Below, in pieces: positions 53,188 to 63,872 of a DNA stretch of 64,000 nt (within the stretch, counting starts at the first letter, position 1; each line of letters begins with the position of its first letter). The stretch is from Pseudoalteromonas sp. NC201 (GTDB taxonomy: Bacteria > Pseudomonadota > Gammaproteobacteria > Enterobacterales > Alteromonadaceae): contig NZ_CP022522.1 of NCBI RefSeq assembly GCF_002850255.1, positions 1,859,125-1,923,124 on the forward strand, given 5' to 3'. A model generated the notes under the pieces. That model worked only from the letters and a program-made list of their open reading frames with translations. It was not told the origin of the DNA and made no database searches. A program made the translations under genes and the position numbers.

Positions 53188-54399
53188 TTAATCTAATAAT
53201 TCTATTGTGGCATCTAATGCATTAATAAAATGCTCAATATCATCTTGGTTATTATAAAAAGCCAAACTTGCACGTACAGTCCCATTAACCTTGAGCATTT
53301 TCATTAGCGGCTGAGTACAATGGTGTCCGCTTCTGACTGCTACGCCGTATGTATTGAGTAGTGTGGCAAGATCGTAGTGGTGCTCGTTTTTATAGTTAAA
53401 ACTGACGACGCCAACATTGTTTTGTGTATCGCCATAAACCGTGATGCCTTCAATCTGTTTTAGCTTTTCTAGAAGGGAGTGATAGAGCGCTTGCTCATAG
53501 CGTTGAAGTGCACAGGGATCAATCTCGTTTACATAATCTATCGCTGCGGCAAAACCGATAACGCCAGAAATATTGGGAGTGCCGGGCTCAAACTTGCCAG
53601 GTGCATCTCGATAGCTGGATCGCTCGAAGCTCACTTCTCTTATCATTTCACCGCCGGTTTTGTATACGGGGAGCGCATTTAGTTGCTGGTATTTACCATA
53701 AAGTCCGCCGACACCTGTTGGTCCAAGTGCTTTATGAGCTGAAAAAACATAAAAGTCGCAATCCAGTGCTTTTAGATCAGGTCTTAAATGCAGTAAAGAC
53801 TGTGCGCCGTCGATAACCGTGATGGTACCTAAGGCCTTGCAAACCGAAATGAGCGACTCAATTGGATGAATATTCCCAAGTGCGTTTGAAACATGGCCCA
53901 TCGCTAACACATCAGGTTTATGCTGCTTTAACATCGCAATTGCGCCTTGCTCATCGAGGATGCCGTCTAACATAGGTAACACCAGTAAAGTTGCGCCGGT
54001 ACGCTGACAAGCTTCTTGCCAAGGCACTATGTTAGCGTGATGTTCAAAGGGACTGATGGCAATTACACTGTCTGAAGTGAAACGTGCACTCAGGCCATGA
54101 GCCAACAAGTTTAGTGATTCAGTTGCGCCGCCGGTCCATACTATTTCTCGTGTTTCAACATTTAAAAAATTGGCAATTGTTTCTCGGGCACTTTCATAGC
54201 GAACGGTGGCGTTTTCACTAAGCGTGTGTAAACCTCTATGTACGTTTGAATTCTCATTTTGATAAAAAGTTTTTATGACATCGATGACTTTGTTCGGTTT
54301 TTGCGCAGTTGCAGCAGAGTCAAGATAGCAAAGCGGCTGCCCATCGAGTTGTTTGTTCAAAATTGGAAAGTCGTTGCGCAGAGATTGGATGTCAGTCAT
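53188..54399 (-). CDS. csdA: Cysteine desulfurase CsdA
   Basis: A 403-residue class V aminotransferase-fold enzyme. The PLP Lys is in FSAHKALGPTG, the persulfide-forming Cys in RSGHHCTQPLM, and the start YLDSAATAQKP is common to group II desulfurases (SufS/CsdA). It takes sulfur from cysteine, giving alanine. The operon with csdE and the convergent tcdA point to CsdA rather than SufS; no other suf genes are nearby. Confidence 0.92.
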   Translation of the reverse strand: MTDIQSLRNDFPILNKQLDGQPLCYLDSAATAQKPNKVIDVIKTFYQNENSNVHRGLHTLSENATVRYESARETIANFLNVETREIVWTGGATESLNLLAHGLSARFTSDSVIAISPFEHHANIVPWQEACQRTGATLLVLPMLDGILDEQGAIAMLKQHKPDVLAMGHVSNALGNIHPIESLISVCKALGTITVIDGAQSLLHLRPDLKALDCDFYVFSAHKALGPTGVGGLYGKYQQLNALPVYKTGGEMIREVSFERSSYRDAPGKFEPGTPNISGVIGFAAAIDYVNEIDPCALQRYEQALYHSLLEKLKQIEGITVYGDTQNNVGVVSFNYKNEHHYDLATLLNTYGVAVRSGHHCTQPLMKMLKVNGTVRASLAFYNNQDDIEHFINALDATIELLD

Positions 54400-54457
54400 A
54401 ACGTACCTGAGTTAATTGAGCAGCGCGATTCTAACGAATACGCGGCGATATTAAAAC

Positions 54458-54484
54458 AAAAAAGGCCGCATTAAGCGGCCTTTT
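54458..54484 (-). terminator. Intrinsic terminator after gltA
   Basis: Stem AAAAGGCCGC/GCGGCCTTTT with loop TTAAT; on the minus strand it is followed by TTTTTTG. It separates gltA from csdA, which is transcribed in the same direction. Confidence 0.9.
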
Positions 54485-54501
54485 CAAACACAATAACGAG
54501 A

Positions 54502-55788
54502 TTATCTGTCGTTTTGTGTTTTGTAGTCGCGAGACGTGTAGCCTTTGTAAAGCTGACGCGGACGACCAATTTTGTGTCCTGGCTGAGAAAGCATTTCGTT
54601 CCAGTGTGAAATCCAACCCACAGTACGAGACATCGCGAAGATAACCGTAAACATGCTTGTTGGGATACCGATTGCTTTAAGAATGATACCTGAATAGAAG
54701 TCTACATTCGGGTATAGCTTCTTCTCAATGAAGTAAGGGTCTTCTAGGGCAATCTGTTCAAGTTTCATTGCTACGTCAAGCAGTGGATCTTGAATGTTTA
54801 GCTCTTTAAGCACTTCGTGACACGTTTGACGCATTACCGTCGCACGTGGGTCAAAGTTTTTATAAACGCGGTGACCAAAGCCCATTAGACGGAACGGATC
54901 GTTCTTGTCTTTTGCTTTTGCAACGTACTCGTCAATACGATCAACAGAGCCGATTTCTTCAAGCATAGTTAAACATGCTTCGTTTGCGCCACCGTGTGCA
55001 GGACCCCAAAGTGATGCAATACCTGCCGCGATACACGCGTAAGGGTTTGCACCTGAAGAGCCAGCAAGACGAACTGTTGAAGTTGACGCGTTTTGCTCGT
55101 GATCTGCGTGAAGCATGAAAATACGATCCATTGCTTTAGCAAGTACAGGGCTGACGTTGTAGTCTTCAGCTGGCACAGAGAACATCATGTGGAGGAAGTT
55201 TTCTGCGTAGCTCAAGTCGTTACGTGGGTATACGAACGGTTGGCCAACGTTATATTTGTACGCCATTGCAGCAATTGTTGGTAGCTTAGCTACTAACTTG
55301 ATTGCACAACGCATACGTTGATCTTCGTCAGAAATATCCAAATCTGAGTGGTAGAACGAAGATAACGCACCAACTACACCACATAGCATTGCCATAGGGT
55401 GTGCATCTACACGGAAGCCTTGGAAAAACGCAGCTATCTTCTCGTGCATCATTGTGTTGCGAGTGATCTCATCTGAGAACTCAGCTAGTTGTTCTTCGCT
55501 TGGTAATTCACCGTTTAATAGTAGGTAGCAAAGTTCAATATAGTTAGAATTTTCAGCAAGTTGCTCAATTGGATAACCGCGATGAAGCAGTACACCTTTG
55601 GCACCGTCAATGTAAGTGATAGACGAGTCACAAGAGGCAGTCGACATAAATCCTGGGTCATACGTAAATAGGCCGTGAGCACCTAAAGAACGAACGTCAA
55701 CTACGTCTTGACCAGCTGTACCTTCGTAAATTGGTAACTCAATCGGATCGTGACCATCAATATGGACTGTGGCTTTTTTATCTGCCAT
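54502..55788 (-). CDS. gltA: Citrate synthase (type II)
   Basis: A 428-residue enzyme with the catalytic His/Asp motifs: [31 protein letters not shown] and [14 protein letters not shown]. The N-terminal beta-strand domain ([19 protein letters not shown]) is typical of the hexameric, NADH-inhibited gammaproteobacterial type. It condenses acetyl-CoA with oxaloacetate. Divergent from sdhCDAB as in E. coli. The ribosome site TAGGAGA precedes the start. Confidence 0.98.
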   Translation of the reverse strand: MADKKATVHIDGHDPIELPIYEGTAGQDVVDVRSLGAHGLFTYDPGFMSTASCDSSITYIDGAKGVLLHRGYPIEQLAENSNYIELCYLLLNGELPSEEQLAEFSDEITRNTMMHEKIAAFFQGFRVDAHPMAMLCGVVGALSSFYHSDLDISDEDQRMRCAIKLVAKLPTIAAMAYKYNVGQPFVYPRNDLSYAENFLHMMFSVPAEDYNVSPVLAKAMDRIFMLHADHEQNASTSTVRLAGSSGANPYACIAAGIASLWGPAHGGANEACLTMLEEIGSVDRIDEYVAKAKDKNDPFRLMGFGHRVYKNFDPRATVMRQTCHEVLKELNIQDPLLDVAMKLEQIALEDPYFIEKKLYPNVDFYSGIILKAIGIPTSMFTVIFAMSRTVGWISHWNEMLSQPGHKIGRPRQLYKGYTSRDYKTQNDR

Positions 55789-55860
55789 CTATTTGTCTCC
55801 TATTTAATAACAATATTCTGATTGTTATGTTGTGATACTAATGTTAAGCAAATTCAGATC

Positions 55861-55891
55861 ATTCTAACTTATAACCTAGGTTAAAAGTCAA
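55861..55891 (-). promoter_or_regulatory. Candidate gltA promoter
   Basis: On the minus strand TTGACT (55886-55891) and TAGAAT (55861-55866) are 19 bp apart, slightly wide. It would give a leader of about 65 nt. Confidence 0.4.
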
Positions 55892-55989
55892 TTTTTCTGT
55901 GATTTATGCATAAATGTATAATAAATATTCTACGACGATTAAATATTAGACCATTCGCTAATTCGCAAGCGTCTCTATCTAAACAAGAA

Positions 55990-56018
55990 TTGTAAAAGGG
56001 CGCATAGCCTTATATACT
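55990..56018 (+). promoter_or_regulatory. Candidate sdhCDAB-sucAB promoter
   Basis: TTGTAA (55990-55995) and TATACT (56013-56018) with a 17-bp spacer. The predicted start near 56025 leaves a ~145-nt leader, comparable to the long sdhC leaders targeted by small RNAs elsewhere. Confidence 0.55.
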
Positions 56019-56168
56019 GTCAACGGTTTTATACCGTATCGTCTGTGGGTAAACCTATTTTTACATCAATTTTTACACTCGAGTGAACTTTTTGGTGTCC
56101 TAATTGGTTTATCTAGAGTGTGCCACCTACATTTGCAATATGTAGGTGGGTTTCATAAAAACAAGTAG

Positions 56169-56582
56169 ATGAGCTCCTTTGTGGGCAAAGATGGGCAAGT
56201 AACTGTGAAAAAGCAAAGACCTGTAAATCTAGATCTTACGACTATATCTATGCCGCCAACGGCTAAAGCGTCGATTCTTCACCGTGTCACCGGTGTTGCT
56301 TTCTTCTTCGCTTTGACCTTTGTGATTTGGGCTTGGTCTGAATCCCTTTCTTCTCCTGAAGGCTTCGAGTTTGTAAAAGAACTGATGTCTGGCTTTATCG
56401 CGAAATTCATCGCGTGGGGCACCCTAACTGTATTGTCTTACCACATCATCGGTGGTATCCGTCACATGATCCAGGATATGGGACATTGGGAAGAATTAGA
56501 ATCAGGCAACAATAGCGCGAAGATTGCACTAGCACTTTGGGTTATCGTAGCAATTTTGGCTGGAGTATGGATATGGTCTTAA
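56169..56582 (+). CDS. sdhC: Succinate dehydrogenase cytochrome b556 subunit SdhC
   Basis: A 137-residue subunit with three membrane helices. It has KKQRPVNLDL, the usual start region, then SILHRVTGVAFF and the heme-ligand segment SYHIIGGIRHMIQD. It anchors the complex and binds heme b and ubiquinone with SdhD. The exact start is uncertain: ATG 56169 adds ~12 residues before the conserved region, while GTG 56181 and GTG 56205 are alternatives with no better ribosome site. Confidence 0.93.
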   Translation: MSSFVGKDGQVTVKKQRPVNLDLTTISMPPTAKASILHRVTGVAFFFALTFVIWAWSESLSSPEGFEFVKELMSGFIAKFIAWGTLTVLSYHIIGGIRHMIQDMGHWEELESGNNSAKIALALWVIVAILAGVWIWS

Positions 56583-56920
56583 ATCAAGCGACTCTAAAGC
56601 GTGATGGCGTACAAGACTACGTGTCACTACGTACAACTGCGTTAATTATCCTAGCTTACGCGGTATTCATCGTAGGCTATCTTCTAATTACTCCTGAACT
56701 AACTTATGAAGCTTGGTCAGGGTTGTTCTCAAATTTAGCTGTTAAAGCAGCAACGATGATCACACTAGTATGTATCATGGTACATACACGCATCGGTTTG
56801 TGGCAGGTTCTAACTGACTACGTTAAGAACTCAACAACTCGCACTATTCTTGGCTTTGTATTAAACCTTATGGCTTTAGCTTACGTAGCTATTGGTCTGT
56901 TTGTTCTGTGGGGTGTTTAA
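56573..56920 (+). CDS. sdhD: Succinate dehydrogenase membrane anchor SdhD
   Basis: About 115 residues with three membrane helices; MVLNQATLKRDGVQDYVSLR is the conserved start and VHTRIGLWQVLTDYV the quinone/heme side. ATG 56573 has GGAG 7 bases upstream and overlaps sdhC by 10 bp; a longer in-frame start at 56537 would overlap more. sdhA begins at the next base after the stop. Confidence 0.93.
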   Translation: MVLNQATLKRDGVQDYVSLRTTALIILAYAVFIVGYLLITPELTYEAWSGLFSNLAVKAATMITLVCIMVHTRIGLWQVLTDYVKNSTTRTILGFVLNLMALAYVAIGLFVLWGV

Positions 56921-58693
56921 GTGAAATATAACGTACGTGAATTTGACGCAGTTGTAGTCGGTGCAGGCGGTGCGGGTATGCGCGCGGCACTTGCTATCTC
57001 GGAATCAGGCAAAACTTGTGCTCTTATTTCAAAAGTTTTCCCAACTCGTTCTCATACAGTATCAGCACAGGGTGGTATCACCGTTGCGCTAGGTAACTCT
57101 CACGAGGACAACTGGGAATGGCACATGTATGATACGGTTAAAGGTTCTGATTACATCGGTGACCAAGACGCTATCGAGTACATGTGTAAAACAGGTCCAG
57201 AAGCTATCACTGAACTTGAGAACATGGGTCTACCGTTTTCTCGTTTTGAGAATGGTCGCGTATATCAGCGTCCTTTCGGTGGGCAGTCAAAAAACTTTGG
57301 TGGCGAGCAAGCTGCACGTACAGCAGCCGCAGCGGACCGTACTGGTCACGCGTTGCTACACTGCCTATACCAGCAAAACGTTAAAAACAAAACAAACGTT
57401 TTCTCTGAGTGGTATGCACTAGACCTAGTAAAAAATGACAATGGCGATGTAGTGGGTGTCACCGCAATCGACATCGAGTCAGGTGAAATCACCTATTTCA
57501 AATCAAAAGCAGTTGTTCTTGCAACTGGTGGTGCGGGTCGTATTTTCGCATCGACAACGAATGCGCACATCAACACAGGTGACGGCGTTGGTATGGCGGT
57601 TCGTGCTGGCATTTCAATGCAAGACATGGAAATGTGGCAGTTCCACCCGACAGGTATCGCAGGTGCGGGTGTACTAGTAACAGAAGGTTGTCGTGGTGAA
57701 GGTGGTTACCTTCTAAATAAAGATGGCGAGCGCTTCATGGAGCGTTATGCGCCAAACGCGAAAGACCTAGCATCACGTGACGTTGTTGCACGTTCAATGA
57801 TGACTGAGATCCGTGAAGGTCGTGGTTGTGATGGTCCTTGGGGTCCGCACATCAAGCTGAAGCTTGACCACTTAGGTGCTGAGACACTTAACTTACGTCT
57901 TCCTGGTGTTTGTGATCTAGCGAAGACATTCGCACACGTAGACCCAGCGGAAGAGCCAATTCCAGTAATCCCTACTTGTCACTACATGATGGGTGGTGTA
58001 CCTACTAACGTAAACGGTCAAGTACTGAACGTAGACGGTCAAGGTAATGAAAAGATCGTTGAAGGTCTATTTGCAGTAGGTGAGATTGCGTGTGTATCTG
58101 TACACGGTGCAAACCGTCTAGGTGGTAACTCACTGCTTGACCTTGTCGTATTCGGTCGTGCGGCGGGTAACTTCCTTGGTACTTACTTGAAAGATGCTGA
58201 AATCGCCAAAGAAGCAAGCAACGATAACGTAGACGCAGCACTTGCGCGTACTAACCGTTGGGAAACTTCTGCGAAAGGTCAGGGTGAAGATCCTGTACAA
58301 ATCAAGAAAGATCTACAACGTTGTATGCAGCTTAACTTCTCGGTATTCCGTGAAGGTGATGCAATGGCTGAAGGTCTTAAAGAACTTAAAGAGATTCGTG
58401 AGCGTCTACAGTACGCACGTCTTGACGATAAGTCTGCTGAATTCAACACGCAACGTATCGAGTGTCTAGAGTTAGATAACTTGATGGAAACAGCGTATTC
58501 GACAGCGGTTGCTGCGAACTTCCGTACGGAAAGTCGTGGTGCACACTCTCGCTTCGATTACCCAGAGCGTGATGATGAAAACTGGTTGTGTCACTCGATT
58601 TACAACCCAGAGTCTGAGTCTATGAGTAAGCGTGAAGTTAACTACGCGCCTAAGACTCGTGAAGCATTCCCACCGAAAGCACGTACATACTAG
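56921..58693 (+). CDS. sdhA: Succinate dehydrogenase flavoprotein subunit
   Basis: A 590-residue flavoprotein: [15 protein letters not shown] for [13 protein letters not shown] with the His that carries FAD covalently, and the active-site part [14 protein letters not shown] region ([19 protein letters not shown]). It oxidises succinate to fumarate. The start codon is GTG, directly abutting sdhD. Confidence 0.98.
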   Translation: MKYNVREFDAVVVGAGGAGMRAALAISESGKTCALISKVFPTRSHTVSAQGGITVALGNSHEDNWEWHMYDTVKGSDYIGDQDAIEYMCKTGPEAITELENMGLPFSRFENGRVYQRPFGGQSKNFGGEQAARTAAAADRTGHALLHCLYQQNVKNKTNVFSEWYALDLVKNDNGDVVGVTAIDIESGEITYFKSKAVVLATGGAGRIFASTTNAHINTGDGVGMAVRAGISMQDMEMWQFHPTGIAGAGVLVTEGCRGEGGYLLNKDGERFMERYAPNAKDLASRDVVARSMMTEIREGRGCDGPWGPHIKLKLDHLGAETLNLRLPGVCDLAKTFAHVDPAEEPIPVIPTCHYMMGGVPTNVNGQVLNVDGQGNEKIVEGLFAVGEIACVSVHGANRLGGNSLLDLVVFGRAAGNFLGTYLKDAEIAKEASNDNVDAALARTNRWETSAKGQGEDPVQIKKDLQRCMQLNFSVFREGDAMAEGLKELKEIRERLQYARLDDKSAEFNTQRIECLELDNLMETAYSTAVAANFRTESRGAHSRFDYPERDDENWLCHSIYNPESESMSKREVNYAPKTREAFPPKARTY

Positions 58694-58703
58694 GAGCTAA
58701 GCG

Positions 58704-59423
58704 ATGGCAACTTTAGAATTATCTGTTTATCGTTATAATCCTGATGAAGATGCGGCGCCACGCATGCAAGACTATTCTCTAGAAGTAGAGGAAGGTCGTG
58801 ACATGATGGTGTTAGATGCTCTTATGCAGTTAAAAGAGCAAGACCCATCTTTATCTTTCCGTCGTTCATGCCGTGAAGGGGTATGTGGTTCTGACGGTAT
58901 TAATATGAATGGTAAAAATGGTCTTGCATGTATTACTCCAATTTCTGCTTTGCAGAACGGTGGTAAAGGCAAGGTCGTCATTCGTCCATTACCAGGTCTT
59001 CCGGTGATCCGTGACTTAGTAATCGACATGAGCCAGTTCTATACGCAATACGAGAAGGTTAAGCCATTCTTGATCAACGACAAGCCAACTGGTGGTGAAG
59101 AACGTCTTCAGTCTATTGAAGAACGTGAAAAGCTAGATGGCCTGTACGAATGTATTCTTTGTGCATGTTGTTCAACGTCTTGTCCTTCTTTCTGGTGGAA
59201 CCCAGACAAGTTCATCGGTCCTGCGGGTCTTCTACATGCTTATCGTTTCTTGGCTGATAGCCGTGATACAGCGACAGAAGAACGTCTTGCTGGTCTTGAT
59301 GACGCGTTCAGCGTATTCCGCTGTCACAGTATTATGAACTGTGTTAGCGTATGTCCAAAAGGCCTTAATCCAACTAAGGCAATTGGACAAATTAAATCAA
59401 TGTTGTTAAACCGTTCGGTATAA
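58704..59423 (+). CDS. sdhB: Succinate dehydrogenase iron-sulfur subunit
   Basis: A 239-residue subunit with all cluster motifs: [2Fe-2S] CREGVCGSDG with a later Cys in NGLACIT, [4Fe-4S] CILCACCSTSCP and [3Fe-4S] CHSIMNCVSVCPKG. It passes electrons from SdhA to ubiquinone. Confidence 0.98.
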   Translation: MATLELSVYRYNPDEDAAPRMQDYSLEVEEGRDMMVLDALMQLKEQDPSLSFRRSCREGVCGSDGINMNGKNGLACITPISALQNGGKGKVVIRPLPGLPVIRDLVIDMSQFYTQYEKVKPFLINDKPTGGEERLQSIEEREKLDGLYECILCACCSTSCPSFWWNPDKFIGPAGLLHAYRFLADSRDTATEERLAGLDDAFSVFRCHSIMNCVSVCPKGLNPTKAIGQIKSMLLNRSV

Positions 59424-59440
59424 CACATACTACTAGCTAA

Positions 59441-59464
59441 GATGGCAAGCAAAAGCTTGCCATC
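59441..59464 (+). terminator. Strong hairpin between sdhB and sucA (terminator or attenuator)
   Basis: A perfect 10-bp stem GATGGCAAGC/GCTTGCCATC with loop AAAA, followed by TTGTTTTCGTTT. The T-run is interrupted, so it probably terminates only part of the transcripts and lowers sucAB relative to sdhCDAB. Confidence 0.65.
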
Positions 59465-59507
59465 TTGTTTTCGTTTGAGTTTCTGCGCTAGATAAAAGGG
59501 CTAATAG

Positions 59508-62321
59508 ATGCACGAAGGTGTGATGAAGGCATGGCTAGAATCTTCGCATTTGTACGGCGGTAACGTTGCGTACGTAGAAGATCTATATGAGGCGTATCTA
59601 GATGATGCAGCTTCAGTGCCAGAAGAATGGCGAGAGGTGTTTGATCAACTACCTAAAGTTGATGGAGTGGATGTTGACACTAAACATTCAGAAGTAAGAG
59701 CGCAATTTGCGGAGCTTGCTAAAAACAAACACAGAGAAGTCGTGGTTTCCGCAGAGGGTTCTGCTGATGCCAAGCAAGTTAAAGTTCTGCAGTTAATTAA
59801 TGCATTCCGTTTCAGAGGTCATCAGAACGCAAACCTAGATCCTTTAGGGATTTGGGATAGAGAACGTGTTCGCGATCTTGACCCTGCTTTTCATGATTTA
59901 ACTGATGCAGACTTAGATAAAGAATTTAACGTTGGCTCTTTTGCTTGTGGCAAAGAGACAATGAAACTCAAAGACTTGTACGCTGCGCTTAAAGCGACAT
60001 ACTGTGGCTCTATCGGTGCAGAGTACATGCACATCACCTCTACCGAAGAAAAACGTTGGTTACAACAGCGTTTGGAATCGTCCTTCTCGAAGCCACAATT
60101 CGACAAAGAAACCAAATTAAGAATCTACAAAGGTCTAACTGCTGCAGACGGCTTAGAAAAGTACTTGGGCGCAAAATTCCCAGGCGCTAAGCGTTTCTCT
60201 CTAGAAGGCGGTGACTCACTTGTGCCTATGCTGAAAGAGCTTATTCACCGTGCTGGTGAAAGCGGTCAGCAAGAAGCCGTAATTGGCATGGCCCACCGAG
60301 GTCGTCTAAATGTACTAGTGAATGTATTGGGTAAAAACCCTCAAGAACTATTTGACGAGTTCGCAGGTAAATATGGCGAGCACGCAGGTTCTGGTGATGT
60401 TAAATACCACATGGGTTTCTCTTCTGACTTCGGTACGAAGGGCGGCAATGTTCATATGGCATTGGCATTTAACCCATCTCACCTTGAAATCGTAAACCCA
60501 GTAGTAATGGGTTCGGTACGTGCTCGTCTTGACCGTTTGAATTGCCAAAGTGGTTCTAAAGCATTACCAATCACAATTCACGGTGACTCTGCAATCGCAG
60601 GTCAAGGTGTCGTTCAAGAAACGTTTAACTTATCGCAAACACGTGCATACGGCGTTGGCGGTTCGATCCGTATCGTAGTTAATAACCAAGTTGGTTTCAC
60701 GACGTCAAAACGCGAAGATACTCGTTCGACTGAATACTGTACTGATATCGCTAAAATGGTTCAGGCACCTATCTTCCACGTGAACGCAGACGATCCTGAA
60801 GCTGTTGCTTTTGTTACACAAGTTGCACTTGATTTCCGTAACAAGTTTAAACGCGATGTGGTAATTGACTTAGTATGTTACCGTCGTCACGGCCACAACG
60901 AAGCGGATGAGCCAAATGCGACGCAACCGCTGATGTATCAGAAGATCAAAAAGCACCCAGTACCTCGCCAATTGTATGCTGATCAACTTGTACGCGAAGG
61001 TGTGATTTCTGAAGACGATGCGAAACAAATTGCTGACGAGTACCGAAATGGTCTTGATAAAGGCGTTTGTGTCGTTGAAGAAATTCAAAAAGAAACCAAA
61101 CACTCATCAGATTGGTCTAAGTATGTTGGTCACGATTGGGATACGCCGTATGAGCCAAAGGTTGCGCTAGATAAACTCAAAGCGCTTGGCGAAAAGATTG
61201 CGAGCTACCCAGAGGCTCATAAAGCACAATCACGCGTTAAAAAGATTTACGATGATCGTAAACTTATGGCGCAAGGCGAGAAAATGCTTGATTGGGGTAT
61301 GGCTGAGACATTGGCTTACGCGACCTTGGTTGATGAGGGCACTGATATTCGTCTTACTGGTCAGGATTCTGGTCGTGGTACATTCTTCCACCGTCATGCC
61401 GTAGTTCATAATCAAAAAGACGCGTCGACTTATCTTCCGCTGCAAAACATTCGTGAAGGTCAAGGCCTGTTCGAAGTGTACGATTCAGTACTATCGGAAG
61501 AAGCGGTACTTGCGTTCGAATATGGTTACGCGACAGCAGAGCCAACGTCATTGGTACTATGGGAAGCGCAATTTGGTGACTTCGCCAACGGTGCTCAAGT
61601 CGTATTCGACCAATTCCTAAGTTCAGGTGAGCAGAAGTGGGGTCGTTTATGTGGTCTAACACTACTACTTCCTCATGGCTATGAAGGTCAAGGTCCAGAG
61701 CACAGTTCTTCGCGTTTAGAGCGTTATTTACAGCTTTGTGCTGACCACAATATGCAAGTATGTGTGCCGTCAACACCAGCGCAAGTTTATGCAATGCTAC
61801 GTCGTCAATCGGTTCGTCCACTACGTCGTCCTCTGATTGTAATGACGCCTAAGTCGCTATTACGCCACCCATTAGCTGTTTCTAGCCTAGAAGAGCTATC
61901 CGAAGGCGTATTCAATAACATGATCGATGAGATTGATGATATCAATCCTGAAAACGTTGAGCGTGTTGTGTTCTGTAGCGGTAAGGTTTATTACGAACTA
62001 CTGCAAGAACGTCGTAAGCAAGAGCTTAACAACGTGGCTATCGTTCGTGTTGAACAGCTATATCCATTCCCTCACAAAGAGATGGATGAGATCATGGCTC
62101 GCTACCAGCACGTAAAAGATTTTGTTTGGTGTCAAGAAGAGCCACAAAACCAAGGTGCTTGGTACTGTTCACAGCATCATTTCTGGGAAGCTATCCCAGC
62201 TGGCGCAAATCTGACTTATGCAGGCCGTAAGGCTTCAGCTGCACCAGCATGTGGATACATGTCTACACATACTAAAGAACAAAACGCGTTAATTGCTGAC
62301 GCTTTAACAATTAAGAAATAA
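59508..62321 (+). CDS. sucA: 2-oxoglutarate dehydrogenase E1
   Basis: A 937-residue thiamine-diphosphate enzyme; length as in E. coli (933). The N-terminal motif MKAWLESSHLYGGNVAYVEDLY binds E2. Core motifs are GMAHRGRLNVLVNVLGK, YRRHGHNEADEPNATQPLMY and LPHGYEGQGPEHSSSRLERY. It decarboxylates 2-oxoglutarate and loads succinyl onto SucB lipoate. The ATG at 59508 is five codons before the conserved MKAW. Confidence 0.98.
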   Translation: MHEGVMKAWLESSHLYGGNVAYVEDLYEAYLDDAASVPEEWREVFDQLPKVDGVDVDTKHSEVRAQFAELAKNKHREVVVSAEGSADAKQVKVLQLINAFRFRGHQNANLDPLGIWDRERVRDLDPAFHDLTDADLDKEFNVGSFACGKETMKLKDLYAALKATYCGSIGAEYMHITSTEEKRWLQQRLESSFSKPQFDKETKLRIYKGLTAADGLEKYLGAKFPGAKRFSLEGGDSLVPMLKELIHRAGESGQQEAVIGMAHRGRLNVLVNVLGKNPQELFDEFAGKYGEHAGSGDVKYHMGFSSDFGTKGGNVHMALAFNPSHLEIVNPVVMGSVRARLDRLNCQSGSKALPITIHGDSAIAGQGVVQETFNLSQTRAYGVGGSIRIVVNNQVGFTTSKREDTRSTEYCTDIAKMVQAPIFHVNADDPEAVAFVTQVALDFRNKFKRDVVIDLVCYRRHGHNEADEPNATQPLMYQKIKKHPVPRQLYADQLVREGVISEDDAKQIADEYRNGLDKGVCVVEEIQKETKHSSDWSKYVGHDWDTPYEPKVALDKLKALGEKIASYPEAHKAQSRVKKIYDDRKLMAQGEKMLDWGMAETLAYATLVDEGTDIRLTGQDSGRGTFFHRHAVVHNQKDASTYLPLQNIREGQGLFEVYDSVLSEEAVLAFEYGYATAEPTSLVLWEAQFGDFANGAQVVFDQFLSSGEQKWGRLCGLTLLLPHGYEGQGPEHSSSRLERYLQLCADHNMQVCVPSTPAQVYAMLRRQSVRPLRRPLIVMTPKSLLRHPLAVSSLEELSEGVFNNMIDEIDDINPENVERVVFCSGKVYYELLQERRKQELNNVAIVRVEQLYPFPHKEMDEIMARYQHVKDFVWCQEEPQNQGAWYCSQHHFWEAIPAGANLTYAGRKASAAPACGYMSTHTKEQNALIADALTIKK

Positions 62322-62331
62322 GGAATAAGAG

Positions 62332-63825
62332 ATGACAACCGAAATTAAGGTTCCTGTTCTTCCTGAGTCTGTTGCCGATGCAACGGTTGCTACATGGCAT
62401 GTAAGCGTTGGCGATAAAGTGACTCGTGATCAAAACTTAGTTGACATCGAAACGGATAAGGTCGTTTTAGAAGTTGTAGCGCCAGAAGATGGTGTTATCG
62501 TTGCAATTTCTGAAGAGGAAGGCGCAACCGTTCTTGGCGAACAAGTTATTGCACAACTAGGTGCTGCTGATGAAGCAGCAGCGCCTGCTCAATCAAATGA
62601 AAAACCAGCAGCGTCAGAATCGGCGCCAGCAGCAGAAGGTAAAGAAGTGGACATTAAAGTACCTGTACTTCCTGAGTCAGTAGCAGACGCTACTATCGCA
62701 ACTTGGCACGTTCAACCAGGTGAAGCGGTTAGCCGCGACCAGAATCTAGTTGATATTGAAACAGATAAAGTGGTTCTTGAAGTTGTTGCACCTGAAGACG
62801 GTGTGATGGGTGAGCACATCCACGCTGAAGGTGAGACAGTACTAGGTGATCAAGTTATCGGTAAAATCGTTGCCGGTGGCGCACCAGCTGAATCATCAAG
62901 TGCGAAGAAAGAAGAAGCACCAGCTGCTGCTTCTGACGAAAACTCAGATGTACTAACACCATCTGTTCGTCGTCTTATCGCAGAGAAAGGCCTTGATGCT
63001 GCTAAGATCAAAGGGTCTGGTAAAGGCGGTCGCATTACTAAAGAAGACGTGGATGCTTTCCTTAAAGCACCAGCAAAATCAGAGTCTAAGCCTGCAGCTT
63101 CTGCACCAGCTGCCCCGGTAGGTGAGCGCACTCAAAAACGTGTACCAATGACTCGTCTACGTAAGACAATCGCTAACCGCTTATTGGAAGCGAAGAACTC
63201 AACAGCAATGCTGACAACGTTCAACGAAGTAAACATGAAGCCAATCATGGATCTTCGTAAGCAGTACCAAGAGGTATTTGAGAAGCGCCACGGTATTCGT
63301 TTAGGTTTCATGTCTTTCTACGTGAAAGCGGTAACTGAAGCACTTAAGCGTTTCCCTGAAGTTAACGCGTCAATTGACGGTGACGATATCGTTTACCACA
63401 ACTACTTTGACATCAGCATCGCGGTATCAACACCTCGTGGTCTAGTGACTCCAGTACTACGTGATTGTGATAAGCTTTCTGTTGCTGAAATCGAGAAGAA
63501 TATTCGTGAACTGGCTATTAAAGGTCGTGATGGCAAACTAACTGTTGACGATATGACTGGCGGTAACTTCACTATTACCAATGGTGGTGTATTCGGTTCA
63601 CTACTATCTACGCCTATCATCAACTTGCCACAGTCTTCAATCTTGGGCATGCACAAAATCCAAGAGCGCCCTATGGCAGTAAACGGTAAAGTTGAAATTT
63701 TACCTATGATGTACCTAGCACTATCTTATGACCACCGTCAAATCGATGGTAAAGAGTCAGTTGGTTTCCTAGTAACAATTAAAGAGTTACTCGAAGATCC
63801 AACACGTCTACTACTAGACGTATAA
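62332..63825 (+). CDS. sucB: 2-oxoglutarate dehydrogenase E2 with two lipoyl domains
   Basis: A 497-residue protein: two lipoyl domains (residues ~1-77 and ~105-182, lipoyl Lys43 and Lys146, both in [18 protein letters not shown]), joined by Ala/Pro/Glu linkers. A subunit-binding domain ([20 protein letters not shown]) and the catalytic domain with DHRQIDG follow. E. coli SucB has one lipoyl domain (405 residues). The two domains share long identical stretches, indicating duplication. It transfers succinyl groups to CoA. Confidence 0.97.
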   Translation: MTTEIKVPVLPESVADATVATWHVSVGDKVTRDQNLVDIETDKVVLEVVAPEDGVIVAISEEEGATVLGEQVIAQLGAADEAAAPAQSNEKPAASESAPAAEGKEVDIKVPVLPESVADATIATWHVQPGEAVSRDQNLVDIETDKVVLEVVAPEDGVMGEHIHAEGETVLGDQVIGKIVAGGAPAESSSAKKEEAPAAASDENSDVLTPSVRRLIAEKGLDAAKIKGSGKGGRITKEDVDAFLKAPAKSESKPAASAPAAPVGERTQKRVPMTRLRKTIANRLLEAKNSTAMLTTFNEVNMKPIMDLRKQYQEVFEKRHGIRLGFMSFYVKAVTEALKRFPEVNASIDGDDIVYHNYFDISIAVSTPRGLVTPVLRDCDKLSVAEIEKNIRELAIKGRDGKLTVDDMTGGNFTITNGGVFGSLLSTPIINLPQSSILGMHKIQERPMAVNGKVEILPMMYLALSYDHRQIDGKESVGFLVTIKELLEDPTRLLLDV

Positions 63826-63841
63826 TATTTGTTTAAAGAAT

Positions 63842-63872
63842 AAGCTGTATGCTCGCATACAGCTTTTTTTTT
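63842..63872 (+). terminator. Intrinsic terminator after sucB
   Basis: Stem AAGCTGTATG/CATACAGCTT with loop CTCG and a run of more than eight T. It ends the sdh-suc transcript here; any sucCD further on would need its own promoter. The remaining ~130 bases of the window show no gene. Confidence 0.9.

Larger units (their letters stand above)
55789..56168. other. 380-bp divergent regulatory region gltA/sdhC
   Basis: An AT-rich region without genes. It contains the promoters listed separately for both directions and a half palindrome ACGG-N7-CCGT near 56023-56037. A TGTGA half-site (55899-55903) is present without a matching half, so no CRP site is claimed. Confidence 0.6.

Noticed and set aside
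54259..54474. Open frame on the plus strand across the csdA start
   Set aside because: Mostly antisense to csdA and runs into the gltA terminator; no ribosome site or recognisable product.
55899..55914. CRP site in the gltA-sdhC region
   Set aside because: Only the TGTGA half is present; the matching TCACA half at the right distance is missing.
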